A stretch of DNA of 64,000 nucleotides from Delphinus delphis. Its lineage: Eukaryota > Chordata > Mammalia > Artiodactyla > Delphinidae. A program made the position numbers and the translations under genes. Of this stretch, positions 25,621 to 39,030 are shown one piece after another (positions within the stretch are counted from its first letter, which is position 1; every line of letters begins with the position of its first letter). The stretch covers positions 72,792,731-72,856,730 of the forward strand of contig NC_082688.1 in the NCBI RefSeq assembly GCF_949987515.2. Direction: 5' to 3'. The notes beneath the pieces are model-generated. The model saw only the letters and a program-made list of their open reading frames with translations. It did no database searches and was not told where the DNA came from.

Positions 25621-28600
25621 TTTTTTTTTTATTGGAGTAGGGTTGCTTTACAATGTTATATTAATTTCAGTTGTACAACATAGTGATTTGAAATTTTTAT
25701 AGATTATATTCCATTTAAAGTTATTATGAAATATTGGCCAGATTCCTTGTACTGTAAAATGTATCCTTGTAGCTTATTTATTTTATACATAGTAGTTTTT
25801 ATCTTTTAATTCCCTACCCTTGTCTTCCCTCTACTACCCCTATCCTGCTTCTCCTCCCTTCCATTTCCCCAGTGGTAACCACTAGTTTGTTCTCTATATC
25901 TGTGAGCCTGTTTCTGTTTTGTTATATTCACTCATTTGTTTTATATTTTAGATTTTACATATAAGTGATCACATACCATATTTGTCATTCTCTGACTTAT
26001 TTAACTCTGCATGATACCCTCCAGGTCCATCTGTGTTGTCACAAATGGCCAAATTTCACTCTATTTTATGGCTGAGTAATATTCCATTGTATGTGTATGT
26101 ATATCCCATATATATACACACACCACTTCTTTATCCATTAGTCTGTTGATGGACACGTAGGTTGCTTCCATATTTTGTAAATAATGTTTATTTACACTGT
26201 AAATAATGCTGCTGTGAACGTGGGGGTGCTACTGTATCTTTTCGAATTAGTGTTTTGATATTCTTTGGATATATACCCGGAAGTGGAATTACTGGATCAT
26301 GTGGCATGTGGTAGTTCTATTTTTAGTTTTTGAGGAAACTCCATACTGTTTTCCATAGTGGCTTCACCAATTTACATTCCCACAGTCTACAAGAGTTCCC
26401 GTTTCTCCACAGCCTTGCCAATATTTATTATTTGTGGTCTTTTCAGATAGCCATTCTGACAGGTGTGAGGTGAAATCTCATTGTGGTCTTGATTTGTATT
26501 TCCCTCATGATTAGCAATGTTGAGCATCTTTTCATGTACCTGTTGGCCATCTGTGTTTCTCTTTGGAAAAATATCTATTCAGGTCTTCTGCCCATTTTTT
26601 AATTGGGGTGTCTGTTTTTCAATGCTGAGTTGTATGAGGTATTTATATATTTTGGATATTAACCCATTGTTGGTCACATCATTTGCAAATATTTCTCCCA
26701 TTCAGCAGGTTGTCTTTTCATTTTGTTGATGATTTTCTTTGCTTTTAAGTTTAGTTAGTTTCCATTTGTTTATTTTTGCTTTTATTTCCTTTGCTTTAGG
26801 AGACAGATTAGTGTAGTCTTAAGTCAGGGAGCATGATTCTTTCACCTCTGTTCTTCTTTCTTAAGATTGTTTTGGCTATTTGGGGTCTTTTGTGTTTCCA
26901 TACAAATTTTAGAATTATTTGTTCTAGCTCTGTGAAAAATGCCATAGATATTGTGTAGGGATTGCATTGAATCTGCAGATTGCTTTGGGTAATGTGGTCA
27001 TTTTAACAGTGTTAATACTTTCAGTCCATGAACATGGTATGTTTTTCCATCTGTTTGTGTCATCTTCAATACAGGGCTTTTACCTCTTTAGTTAGATTCA
27101 TTCCTAGGTATTTTATTCTTTTTGAAGCAATGGTAAATGGGATTGGTTCTAGTGTATAGAAATTCAACAGATTTCTGTATATTACTTTCGTGTTCTGAAA
27201 ATTTACTAATTCATTGATGAGCTCTAGTAGTTTTTTGGTGGTGTTTTGAGGATTTTCTGTGTATGAGCTGTTTATATATCATGTCATCAGCAAACAGTGC
27301 CAGTTTTACTTCTTTCTTTCCAATTTCAGTTCCTTTGATTTCTTTTCCTTGTCTGATTGCTGGGGCTAGGACTTCCAATACTATGTAGAATAGAAGTGGT
27401 GAGAGTGGGCATTCTTGTCTTGTTCCTGATCTTGGGGGAAATGCCTTCAGCTTTTCTCCATTGAGTATGATGTTAACTGTGGGTATATTATACATGGCAT
27501 TTATTATATTGAGGTAGGTTCCCTCTATACCCACTTTACTTAGAGTTTTTAATCATAAATGGATGTTGAATTTTGTCAGAAGCTCTTTCTGTATCTATTG
27601 ACATAACCATATGGTTTTTATTCTTTAATTTGTTAATGTGGTGTATCACATTGATTGATGTGCAGATATTGAACCATCCTTACATCCCTGGGATAAATTT
27701 CACTTGATCACAGTGTATGATCCTTCTAATGTATTGTTGAATTCGGTTTGCTAACAATTTGATGCTAATTTTTTACATCTTTGATCATTAGTGATATTGG
27801 CCTGTAATTTCTTGTTTTGTGATATCTTTATCTGGTTTTGGTGTCAGGGTGATGCTAGCCTTGTAGAATGAGTTCAGAAGGGTGCCTTCTGCTGCAACTT
27901 TTGTGAATAATTTGAGAAGAATAGATATTAATTCTTCTCTAAATGTTTGGTAGAATTCATCTGTGAAGCCATCTGGCTCTGGACTTTTGTTTGTTGGGAT
28001 TTTTTTTTTAATTACTATTTCAAACTCATTACAGGTAATTATTCTATTTATATTTTCTAGTTCTTCCTGGTTCAGTCTTGGGAGATTGTCCATTTCTATG
28101 AATTTGTCCATTTTTTTTTTCAGGTTCATTTTGAGTACAAAGTTCATAGTAATCTCTTATGATCCTTTGTATTTCTGTGGTGTTGGTTGTTCCTTTTCCT
28201 TTTCATTCCTGATTTTATTGATTTTGGCCCTCTCTCTTCTCTTTCTTTCTTAATGAGTCTGGCTAAAGGATTATCAATTTTAATTACCTTTTCAAAGAAC
28301 CAGATCTTAGTTTCTTTGATCTTTTCTGTTGTTTATTTTATTCTCTATTTCATTAATTTCTTCTCTGATTTTTGTGATTTCATTCTTTTAACTAACTTCG
28401 GGTTTTATTTGTTCTTTGTCTAGTTGCTTTAGGTATAAAGTGAGTTTTTTTGTTGTTGAGATTTTCTTGTTTCCTTAGGTAAGGTAAGCTTGTATCACTA
28501 TAAACTTGTTTCTTAGAACTGATTTTGCTCCAATCCCATAGATTTTGGATAATTGTGTTTTCATTTTTAGTTGTCTCCATGTATTTTTTGACTTCTTCTC

Positions 28601-28747
28601 TGATTTCTTCATTGATCCATTGGTTGTTTAGTGGCGTATTGTTTAGCTTCCATGTGTTTGTGTTTTATGCAGTTTTTTTTCTTATAGTTGATTTGTAATC
28701 TCATAGTGTTATGGTCAGAAAAGATGTTTGATATAATTTCAATTTTC

Positions 28748-28895
28748 AGGAGGGTGGGAGGGAGGGAGACACAAGAGGGAAGAGATATGGGGATATATGT
28801 ATATGTATAACTGATTCACTTTTTTATGAAGCAGAAACGAACACACCATTGTAAAGCAATTACACTCCAATAAAGATGTTAAAAAATAAAAAATA
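28748..28895 (+). mobile_element. 5'-truncated L1 3' tail inserted in the long L1
   Basis: Matches the final ~145 bp of an L1 3' UTR (gggagggagggagac to caataaagatgtt plus an A-rich tail), nearly the same as 15935-16070. It is the first half of an insertion that continues into a SINE and is flanked by ataatttcaattttc. Confidence 0.9.
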
Positions 28896-29115
28896 GGGCT
28901 TCCCTGGTGGCGCAGTAGTTGAGAGTCTGCCTGCCAATGCAAGGGACACGGGTTCGTGCCCTGGTCTGGGAAGATCCCACATGCCGCGGAGCGGCTGGGC
29001 CCGTGAGCCATGGCCACTGAGCCTGCACATCCAGAGCCTGTGCTCTGCAACGGGAGAGGCCACAACAGTGAGAGGCCCACGTACCACAAAAAAAAAAAAA
29101 AAAAAATTAAAAAAA
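28896..29115 (+). mobile_element. CHR-type SINE joined to an L1 tail
   Basis: Begins gggcttccctggtggcgcag and ends in a poly-A near 29088-29106. It lies immediately after an L1 3' end, and the pair share one 15-bp target-site duplication (28733-28747 and 29116-29130). Confidence 0.93.
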
Positions 29116-29418
29116 ATAATTTCAATTTTCTTAAATTTACTGAAACTTTTTTTGTGGCTAGCATGTGATCTATCCTGGATAATGTTACGTGTGCAATTGA
29201 AAAGACCGTGTATTCTGCTGCTTTTTTCCTGTCTGGATAATCTGTCCATTGATATAAGTGGGGTATTAAAGTACCCTACTAGTATTGTGTTACTGTCAAT
29301 TTCTCCCTTTATGTCTATTAATATTTGCTTTATGTGTTTAGGTGCTCCTATGTTGGGTGCACACGTACTTACAATAGTTATGTCTTCCTTTTGGATTGAT
29401 CCCTTGATCACTATGTAA

Positions 29419-29465
29419 TATCCTTTGTTTTAAAGTCTATTACATCCTTTGTTTTAAAGTCTATT
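29419..29465. repeat. 24-bp tandem duplication inside L1 ORF2
   Basis: The unit atcctttgttttaaagtcta plus four bases occurs at 29420-29443 and again from 29444; the reading frame is kept but the host L1 is already broken. Confidence 0.9.
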
Positions 29466-29880
29466 TTGTCTGATATAAGTATTGCTACCCTAGCTTTCTT
29501 TTCATCTCCATTTGCATGGAATACCTGTTTCTGTCCCCTCTCTTTCCTTCTGTGTGTGTCTTTAGATCTGAAGTGAGTCTCTTATAGGCAGTATGTAGAT
29601 GGGTCATGTTTTTTGTATCCATTCAGCTACTGTACTTCTTTTGATTGGAGCATTTGGTCCATTTACATTTAAGGTAATTATTGATAAGTATGTAATTATT
29701 GTCATTTTGTTAATTGTCTTTGGCTTATTTTTGTAATTCTTTGTTTCTTCTCTTGTGATTTGATGACTATCTTTAGTGTTCTGTTTGTATTCCTTTCTCT
29801 TTTGTATTTGTATATCTATTATAAATTTCTAGTTTGTGGTTGCTGTGAGGTTTATATAGCAATCTCACTCTCTCTCTGTG

Positions 29881-29929
<49 letters not shown>
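29881..29929. repeat. (TA)n microsatellite inside L1
   Basis: About 49 bp of TA repeat between two copies of a gaggtttatatagcaatct segment (about 29849 and 29936). Confidence 0.95.
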
Positions 29930-29931
<2 letters not shown>

Positions 29932-29969
29932 TATGAGGTTTATATAGCAATCTCTCTCTCTCTCTCTGG

Positions 29970-31495
29970 ATCTAGTATTGGCCTCCTCTTAGTGGGTAGG
30001 GCCATTTTCTGACACAGCGGGCTTTGGGTTTTGGGGTGTGCTAAAGCTGGTACTGGCCCACTGGTGAGTGGGATTGGATCCCAGTGTGGCTGAGGGGTCC
30101 AAGGGGTCTTGGATCTGATGTTGGCCTCTGATAGTGGGAATAGATCCTGAGGTTGATGACTTTGAAGCCCAGGTTGTCCCAGAACTGGTGTCTGCCTGTT
30201 GGAGGGCAGAATTGGGGCCCAGTGGATCCCAGGGCTGGGCCTACCCACTGGTGGGCAGGGCCAGGTCCTGGGGTCTATGACTGCAGGGCCCAGCATGCTC
30301 AGAGCTGGTGTCAGACTGATCATGGGTAGGGCTGGATGCAGGGCATATTGGGGCTGGTGCCAGCCTGCTGGTGGGTGCACTATGTTCTTCTATGACAGGT
30401 TGCGGGGCTACAGTGATCTTGGGGCTGGTGTCTACCTGTGGTCAGTAGGGCCATGGCCTAAGGGGTCTTGGGGTTGGTGTCTGCCCACTGGTGTGTGAAG
30501 TTAGTCCCAGAGCTGGTGCTGGCCCTCTGGTCAGCGGAGCCGGATCCCAGAGTTGGTATGTCTGCATGCTGGTGGGCGGGGCTAGAGTGCAGCGGGTCTT
30601 GGGGCTGGTGCCTGCTCACCAGTGGGCAGAGATGAGTCCCAGAGTCTCTGGCTACAGGGCCGTGTGTGTCTCGGGGTGAGTGTGGTGTACTGGTATGTGG
30701 GGCCTGGTCCTGGGCCCTCTGGTGGACAGGGGTGTGTCCTGGGGTGGCTGTTGGCTCAGAGGGTCTTAAGGCAACCTGCCTGCTGGTGGGTGGGGCTTTG
30801 TCCCCACCTGGCTAGTTGGTTGGCCTGAGGCATGCTGTTCCTTGTAGCTGGTAGGTGGAGGTGGGTCCCAGTGGTGAGGAACTAGATGGAGCACTCCAAA
30901 ATGGCTCTTGCCAGCAACAGTGTCCACGGCAGAACAAGCTCCTTCAAATGGCTGCGATTAGTGTCTGTGTCCCAAGGGTGATCTCCTGTAGTCTCCTGCC
31001 TCTTCAGGAAGCTCTCAAAGATCAGCAAGTAGATCTGATCCATGGTCTTTCAAATTACTGCGTCTGCCGTGGCTGCTGGAGCATGTGAGATTTTGTGTGT
31101 GCCCTGTAAGAGTGGAGTTTCTGTTTCCCACAGCCCTCTGGCTCTCTGGAAAGTAAGCCCCACTGGCCTTCAAAGCCAGATGTTCTGGGGGCCCTTCTTC
31201 CCAATGTAGTACGCCTGGGCTGGGGAGCCCGATGTGAAGCTTGGACCCATTGCTCCCTGTGGAGAACCTCAGTTGTAATTATCTTCCTGTTTGTGGGTCA
31301 CCCACCCGGAGGTATGGGGTCTTGACTCTGCCCCTCCTACCCATCTCGTTATTGTTCTTTCTTTATATCTTTAGTTGTAGATCTCTTCTGCTAGTCTTCC
31401 AGTCTTTCTCATCAATAGTTGCTCTGTAAATAGCTGTAATTTTGGTGTGCCCTTGGGAGGAGGTAAGCTCAGGGTCTTTCTACTCTGCCATCCTG
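29970..31495 (-). mobile_element. L1 5' UTR, GC-rich
   Basis: Repeated ggggctggtgtctgcctg-type phrases. It matches 58100-59636 in the second long L1 in layout and wording. Its open frames on the plus strand (30199-30828) are chance products of stop-poor GC-rich sequence. Confidence 0.8.
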
Positions 31496-33960
31496 GCTCA
31501 GTCTCCTTTCTTACCTTTTAATCTATGTTCTTAGGTAGTTTTGTGGTATGGGTATATTTATTTGTTTATATTATTATTACCTAGTAAATATATAAAATAT
31601 ATTTAGTGTATGCACACACACATATATATATATAAACTAAAAATGCAACTGTAGCAAAAGGAGGCCATTCTGCCCTTTCTCAAGGAAACAAGTTTGAGAA
31701 ACATGTTAAAATGAAGGTATAGGAGAATTACTCTGTGTGTGTGTTTGTGTATTCTTACTTTTTTTTTTTTTAAATTTGCTTGTTTCCCTCAGGAACATGT
31801 TTTAACAGATGTTGTAGCAGGTTGATAGTAAATGATCTTTCAACCCAGAACAAAAATGAAACAGGTACCTCTAATCAAATAAACTCTTAATAGCCTCTGG
31901 TCAGTGAGAAAATTCAATTATCTAGTTAAGTTTAAAAATCAATAGTGGCTACTCCAAATTTGACTATAGTTATAAACCGACAAACTTGAACGCATTCTCA
32001 AGATCAGAAATTCTTTCAATCTAACATAATTATGTCAGAATCTGGGGAAAAAAATGAATCAAAACCTCAAAGAGAATTAGGATGTTTTATGGTAGGTACA
32101 TAAAGCTTACTCAGAAAAAATAATGACAAAGTTACCAAATACCAGTAACAAAAGATTACAGCTATTCAGGAATTTGGATTCAATATTCTTATACGTATGA
32201 ATGATATATTTGTTTTGTATTTGCCTGTTGTATCTAATGCATGTCATTCAGTGGAATCATCCCCAGTATTAGCAACGCCATTGTTTAAAGGCCTTGCCAA
32301 CTAAGATTCTCAGAGCCAGATGTCTCAAGAGGCCGTGCTGTTGTTCAGTGGTTAAAAACTCCAATTTTGCCATCAGACACATGTATGTCCAAACTCTGAC
32401 TCAGTACCCTTTTCTTTCAGAACCCCAGTTTTATTGTTTTTGCAATGGGGCTATTCATAGTGTATACTTCATATTAGTATTTAATTATCCTTGTATGGTA
32501 ATTATCCTTATAGGATACTTAAAAGATTATAGGATAACTAAAACATTGCAGCTAATGTATGTAGTGCCAAAACAGAGCAACTGTTGAATATTCCTATTAT
32601 AGTATAATATATAATAGCTAAATAATACAGCTACTGTGACTCCATGGACTGCATGGTTTGGACTGCTTAAGTCATTTGTTAGACTAACACTGAGGTCATA
32701 GCTTTATAATGATTCCTATATAAAGTCCACAAATTTTTTTGATGCATCTATAATATGTAAGTTACTCTGCTGGCTTTTAAAAACAGGAAAATAAATATAA
32801 TATCACTTTTCTTAAGTTGCTTATAGTCAAGCAGGGAATATAGTGGCTGCTCACAGGTAACTGTAAATTTGCGATGGACAAAATTATGTAAGCAAACAAT
32901 TCTCTGGTAGTAAGAAGAAAAGGGAGATACCTCAAGTGATCAATAAACTATAGTTATTATATTTAAAATAGTTATTGCTAACTCTAAATACAAAGCACTC
33001 TTGCAGAGCCAAATAGGTCTTTAAAAATATAGAGGTATCACAAAATGAATTATTAAATCTATTAGCAGCATTCACATGAAATTTTTGTTAAAATAGAAAG
33101 GAAAGTAGAAGAAAAACTATTATAAAAAGTTAAGACTGAATGACTATAATGTGCGTAAGGCAAGTAGACCTCATTGAGAAGAAATCTATGGCTGATTAAA
33201 ATATGAGCTATCCCATTAATCACACAATACATTAGATAATAAATTTTGGTTGTTAACTTGATATGCACCATTGAACGTGGAGAAAAATATCATATAGGCA
33301 GACAAGTGCACTAATGTATGACAGTGTAATAGCTTGTGGATATTTCTTTTTGTAAATATGTCTACAGTTTTTCTAGTGTCTTACTGAACTGTGCTGTAAA
33401 GTAAGGTTATTCTTTAAGTCACAGAGATTAATGCTGCAGATTTTTCAACAGTGGAAAAAAATTATACATTTGAATAGAAGAAAGGGTGAGATAGAAATTA
33501 ACATTTTTCACTCGGAATGTGTCATTCTAATATTTCATTCAGTTTTTTAAGGGAGCTCTGAAGATGTTTGATTAAAAAAAAATGTTTTGAAAAAAGAAAA
33601 ACCAGTGACATATTCTACTGACAGGTAATTATGTGAACTAATTTCAAGACCAGTTTAAACCATGATCGAGGTTATTTAACTGTCTGTGCTGTAGGGATCT
33701 AGTGAGCCTACCCTGAAAATTTGCTAATAGCACAAATAGGAAAGAATAGAAAATGTGCTACGTTCTATAGGCCAAGTAATAGTTTTTACAGAAAATCACA
33801 ACAGATTTCTTTTAACTTTGCTTTAGTAATATGAAGATTTAACACGTAACTGACTGTTAAACATAATTTTGAATAGGTCTCTTGTTTCCATCTTGCTTGA
33901 TAAAGTAACATATATTCAGCAACTTATACCAAAGTTTCACTGCGATTATTATATTTGCCT
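31496..33960. other. Intergenic, no gene seen
   Basis: AT-rich with one MIR (32330-32575) and a possible old-repeat fragment at 32735-32835. Confidence 0.5.
32330..32575 (+). mobile_element. MIR
   Basis: ttcagtggttaaaaactcca near the 5' side, then tctgactcagtaccc, tttgcaatggggctattc and a weak tail: MIR in the forward orientation. Confidence 0.6.
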
Positions 33961-34247
33961 CTGCTGTTCAGTAATGTCAGCCACTAGCCACGTGTGGCTA
34001 TTGAGTACTTGAAACGCGGCTAGTCTGAATTGATAGAGACTATAAGTATCAAATAATACCAGATTTCAATGCTTTAAATAAAAAATAAAAGATGGTACAA
34101 TATCTCATTGGGATATTTAAGGTTTAATAAAAGTGTATCAATTATACTTGTTTTTTACTCTTTTAATATGGAGGCAAGACAATTTAAAATTACATATGTG
34201 ATTTGCATTTATGGATTGCACTGTATGTCTGTTGGTTAGTGCTGCTC
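33961..34247 (-). mobile_element. hAT-Charlie-type non-autonomous transposon fragment
   Basis: Contains ccactagccacgtgtggcta, ttgagtacttgaaacgcggct and a final ttggttagtgctgct, blocks of a common mammalian hAT repeat. The exact family name is uncertain. It is diverged. Confidence 0.7.
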
Positions 34248-35340
34248 TATGGGACCCATGAAGCAAACCACTGATAAAGGAAATAAAATTCTGAACAAAG
34301 AATCCTGACTTCTTCGGAACTATATTAAAATGGCTCACATTCTGATCATAAAACTTGTTTTAAGTTGTATGTAAATGGTTGTATATAAACCATGTAATTC
34401 AAAATACATTATGCATTAGAAAAAGGCACAAGAAAAGTAGACTACAATTATATATGTGTGGAAAGATAACACTGCAAAATATAAAACACAAAACACCCAT
34501 TTTATTACACATTTCTTATCTGGAGAGTAGATCCTGCCTGTGGTCTCTGTAACCATACTCATGTAGATATTGTAATTACAGAGGAAACTCTTCCCCTTGA
34601 TAGTCTGAAAGTTTCTGGAAAGTTTATTTTCTCACTGAAGATTTTTAATTGGCATCAGTCCAAATCAATTATACAAGAATCTTTGCCCAAGCCCTTCTAT
34701 TCACCCCTGCAAAAACAAGACAAAACAAAACAGTCCTCCCTCTCCCACAAAAAGGCCATATAAACCATCTGCTTGATTTCTTTTTTTAAGGTATGTATTT
34801 GTCAACAACAGGATCAGTAAGAGGGGGAAAAAGCCCCAAATGCACTTATAAGCAAGAGCAACGTAATAGGTGACTCTCAGGATTTATTGCTTTGGGGTAT
34901 GACAGTAGTCTGCCTTTGAGCTGATAAGTTAATAAATAAATCTTTATTGCCTGAAAGAATTTATGTGTATTCCAGAGTAAGCCATTTATGTTTTCATTTG
35001 CATTTTCTAAGATTAGTCCTTCATTTATATTTTTAAAATACTGTGCCTCTTCCAGGAATTATCTCCAAGTAAACTCAGAATGCAGTACTTATTCCCCAAG
35101 GCAGGGAACCATCATATACCAGGGGTCACCATCAGATGGGGATATATTCCAAAGTGTTTCTTCTGTATGTGTGTGTACGTTGGGGGTGCTTGTTACCTGA
35201 AAATGTCTGTGAAAGGTGTCTGTAAGGGCCACCATTGGGCTTTTGTGTGTGGGTCAGATCTGAGGTTTGATCCTTAAAGACCTGGAAAATATATCCAACT
35301 TTTGAAAGTCTTAAGCAGAAACAGTTTGTGGATTCTAAAC

Positions 35341-35837
35341 CTGTGCTCTCCAACATGGTTGCCACTTGCCACGTGTGGATTGCAACTAATGTGACTTGGA
35401 ATATAACCAATGTGACTGAGAAACCGAACTTTTAATTTTATTAACTTTACGGTAAATTTAAAATCTGACACTAGATTGAGTGATTGGAAAACTTTTAAGC
35501 ATGCTTGGAACAACTTTGGGTTTACTTTTTCAGCTGTAAACTTTATGATATATAAATGCAAATCAGGTATTTCCAATTAAAAAATTTCAAATTGAGATGT
35601 GCTGAAGGTATAAAATACCAGCCAAAATTTGAAGGCTTAGTTTCTAAATGAATAATTAAAATAGCTCAGTAATAATTTTATACAGATTACACATTGAAGT
35701 GATATCAGTTTGGATATTTGGGTTGGAATGTATTATTAAAGTTAATTTCACCTGTTTTTAAACTTTTTCTTAATGTGGCTACTAGAAAATTTAAAATTAT
35801 GTATGTGCTTTGCATTATATTTCTATTAGACAGTGCT
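35341..35837 (-). mobile_element. hAT-Charlie-type transposon, longer copy
   Basis: Same family as 33961-34247: gtgctctccaacatggttgcc at one end, and atgtggctactagaaaattt then ctattagacagtgct at the other, a degraded inverted-repeat pair. Internal sequence is longer than in the other copy. Confidence 0.72.
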
Positions 35838-36479
35838 TTCTAAAACAAAGAGTAAAACACATGGGAATACACTTGAGATACTGAGATCATAAACGGGATA
35901 GGGCAACAAAAGTGAAAAACTAATGACAGGATAGTAAGGGTCAGTGGCAAATAAAAGAGAAGCAGGTCCTTAGCTGACCTTAGTGTTAGCAGATGAGTAG
36001 TGTGTAATGCCTGACCTGGCTCGTGGCTTAGAATTGAAAACATGACTCTTCAGATTTTTGTACCTTATAATCAATGATAAACAGGGTGTTTCTTTAATAA
36101 TAATAATTATAATACCAGTTTTATTTTTTTTAAATTTCACTGCATTCCAACTCCTTTTAGTCTCCCTTATGGTACTGAGTACATTACATAGAGTCATTGA
36201 AAGGATTTTGCCCCAGTAAGCCTTTGAAACAAAATATACCAGGATTACAGGACAAGAAAAAAGAATGTTAAACCAAATTTCATTTCCAAGGGAAGAAATT
36301 TAAGGAAATAGTCACTCAGGCTACTTTGTTATGTAAAATCTATCTCATAAACTAAATACTGGATTAAATTAATTCATTGGACAGTTTGGAACAAATTGTA
36401 ATATACCGTGTTTACTTTGGAAGTCCTACTGCCCTCAAGTTTAAGTCAAGTATCCCTTCTCCCTACATAAGTAAGATGC

Positions 36480-36680
36480 AAGGTCACTGTAGAATAATGA
36501 GAAACACCAACAAGCAAAAATGAGAAAATAATAATCACTGGTAACCTACACCACCCAGAGATAATGACTGTAAATTTCCCTTGCCTTTTCTTTCAAGGAA
36601 ATGCAGTCGGTTTTTATACAAGATTCTGTATGTCTTAATAAGCATTGCATCACAAACTCTGTGTTTAATATTTTTCAGCC
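36480..36680 (+). mobile_element. Possible old L1M 3' UTR fragment
   Basis: cctacaccacccagagataatg followed by ttcctttg-like pyrimidine-rich DNA resembles L1M tails. Weak. Confidence 0.35.
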
Positions 36681-38854
36681 TTTTCTTTGAACTCTTTGGA
36701 CTGTTTTCATAGCCCAGACTGAGGTTATCAGTTACAGAAACAACAACTTAATAAATGATGTCTTATTGGCTTGAAAGTATTATTCACATAGATTTCCAAA
36801 GTGCCAAAGATAAAACCAGGATGTGTTTTATTCACTAGAAAATCTTGTTGAACATTTTCTGACACTGTTAGTAAGATAAAGAGAATGTGGATGAAAGAGA
36901 AAACGTGAATTCTGAACCTGAAGAGCCTGTGCTTATTAGTACTTTCAGCAGAAATTGTGAAGGGCCACCTCATCAGGCAGATTGATGAAGCCTCGTTAGG
37001 TAGGGGCTTGAGAGGAATGCCTCACGGAAAGCCCTGTAATGGTCCAGTGGATGCTTGACAAACATGCATACCTGCCAGTGCTGCCCTTTAATTGGAAGGT
37101 GTTTGTATTTGTTTCCTATTTTAGAGGAAGATGTGCAAGCACATGTAATATTACATGGCAGTTTTAGTAGTGCTAGATCTGGGAATGCAAACCAGAGAAC
37201 CTGAAGTTAGGCAAGTTCTTTGAGATGAAGTGGAGTGCAAAGTGTCCTTCTTCCATTCCTCAGATATTTACTTCCATTCTCCAACTTTACTCTCACTACT
37301 GTCCTTTTACTTAATCTTGCTATTCAATCTATTTTTAGGTGAGTTGAAAAATAAAAACATGTATATTGAAGTTAGGAAAATGCTCAGGGTAATGTTCCAG
37401 AACCTTCTGTGTTTATTAATATTAATACCATTAGGTACTTAAATACTGACATCTCTACTGCGCCTTACCCATCTCCCACCTTATCCCTGTTATCAGGGTG
37501 ACTCAGGGGAATATGCGGCAGTTTCCTGATCTTTGAGATAATTTCTCAATTTAGATCAGTGCCAAAAGTCATGAGAACTATTAGAAGGTTTGAGGTTTCT
37601 TCAGATCTGGTCCAATTGGCAGTAAGACAGGCTGGTGGGGCAAAGCCAACCCAGCTCCCCTGAGGTGTAAGTGGAGCTGCTGAGAACTTCCCATAGATGC
37701 CCTTGAGCTAGGTTTCACACTAGGAACCTGTGCACTTGATTTGGGAACTTGGTACTTACTCTAACTCTGACTTACGCTGCATGGAATGTGTTAGCTCTAA
37801 ACAATGTTGAGGTAGCCCTTATTCCATGGCACTGTCGGTCATCCAGCTGCAAGGGATTTTAAAGATGAACTGAGGCTTCAGTGGACAATATGACAAAGTA
37901 TATGTGGGAGTGTTAAGAATACCTAGGGTATACTTGATTCCAAATAACAGCGTTCATCAATGCTCTCATTTACATATTTATATTTTCATTTAACTACTAT
38001 TTATTTTTTAGTACCGGGTATTGCAATGATCTCTGTGGACAAACAGACATGATTTCTGACCTCTTGGAATCAGGCATTAATTCATAGTTATATGAAATCC
38101 CTTGATTAAGTGACATTTAAGCTGATGCAGTTTTGTGGTATATTGCTAGATGTTGGGAATATGAAGACAAGCATAGCATAGTCACTGTCCCTATAATAAC
38201 AGTCCTCAGTGAAAAGTGCTTTATAGAAGCAAATGAATTGTAATGGATCCTGAAGATTGTGGGTGATTAATGCTGTCTGACCATCTCAGGAAAGGCTTTA
38301 TGAGATGACTTTAGATGTGGGTTTTGAAGGCTGAGGAAGACTACCAGGCAATCAAGAAAGCATAGCAAGTAATGGCTAGGAGGAAGAAAAGGCCAAGTAT
38401 GTTTGGCAAACCCTAAGTAGAGAAGGAGGCCTAGGAAGGCATTTGGCCAAAGGTGAGATTACATAGTGTAGAATGGTAAAATTTAAGCAATGTAAAATGT
38501 TGTATGAAAGAGTTTACACTTCACTTTTAGGAGTGGAGGAGCCATTGGAGTACTTTACTTAGGAGTTAGAAATCAATTTGTGTTTTTAGACTGATCATTC
38601 TGAGTGCAAAAGGAAGGATGGCTTTGGCTTCTGGAGAGGCTGGGCTCAGGGAGGCTGATTAGAAGGCCACTGCAATCAGCCCTGAGACAGGAGAGAAGGA
38701 CTTCAACTGCTGCAGTAGCCATGGAGATTTAAGAGATATTTAGGAGTGAAAATCAATGCTAATTGAAGAGACTGGCTAGGATAGATGAAGGAGAGAGAGG
38801 ATTCCAGAATACATTGAGACTTCTACCTTCTGGGTAATTTATGGTATCCATGGA

Positions 38855-39030
38855 GCCAGTGCTAGCTAGTGGGCTTTGAATCCTGGCTCCACCACTTACC
38901 AAGTAACCACTTGGAAGAAGTTACTTAAACTTGCTGAGCTTCATCTATACAAAAATAATTTAAAATAATTTTGTGGAATCTATGGGAAGATAAATATGAA
39001 AATGCTCAGTAAAGTGCCTTATCTGTAATC
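38855..39030 (+). mobile_element. MIR inserted in an older repeat
   Basis: gctttgaatcctggctccac, ccacttaccaagtaaccact and gttacttaaacttgctgagc are the forward MIR core, and aatgctcagtaaagtgcctt its end. Confidence 0.7.

Larger units (their letters stand above)
26500..29690 (-). pseudogene. L1 ORF2 remnant with FADD intact but otherwise broken
   Basis: The endonuclease end is at 29690-29160 (L-N-V-N-G-like start, then the block I-K-G-S-I-Q). The RT region 28147-27211 contains N-K-S-P-E-P-D-G-F and the active-site F-A-D-D. The frame is broken by stops and frameshifts, the conserved G-D-F-N of the endonuclease reads G-Y-F-N, a 368-bp L1/SINE insertion interrupts it, and a stretch upstream of the C-terminal domain is deleted. 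Confidence 0.85.
25621..31495 (-). mobile_element. Long L1 (5' end to 3' end) lacking ORF1
   Basis: The 3' poly-T starts at 25621. The 3' UTR runs to about 26500, ORF2 remnants to about 29690, then inter-ORF sequence, a TA microsatellite, and GC-rich 5' UTR up to the L1 start (ctactctgccatc at 31480-31492, the reverse of the usual gatggcagagtag). ORF1 is missing between about 29880 and 29970, and about 370 bp of ORF2 is missing near 26812. It carries a nested insertion at 28748-29115. Confidence 0.88.

Noticed and set aside
30199..30828. Several overlapping GC-rich open frames
   Set aside because: They lie in an L1 5' UTR on the strand opposite to the L1; stop-poor composition explains them.
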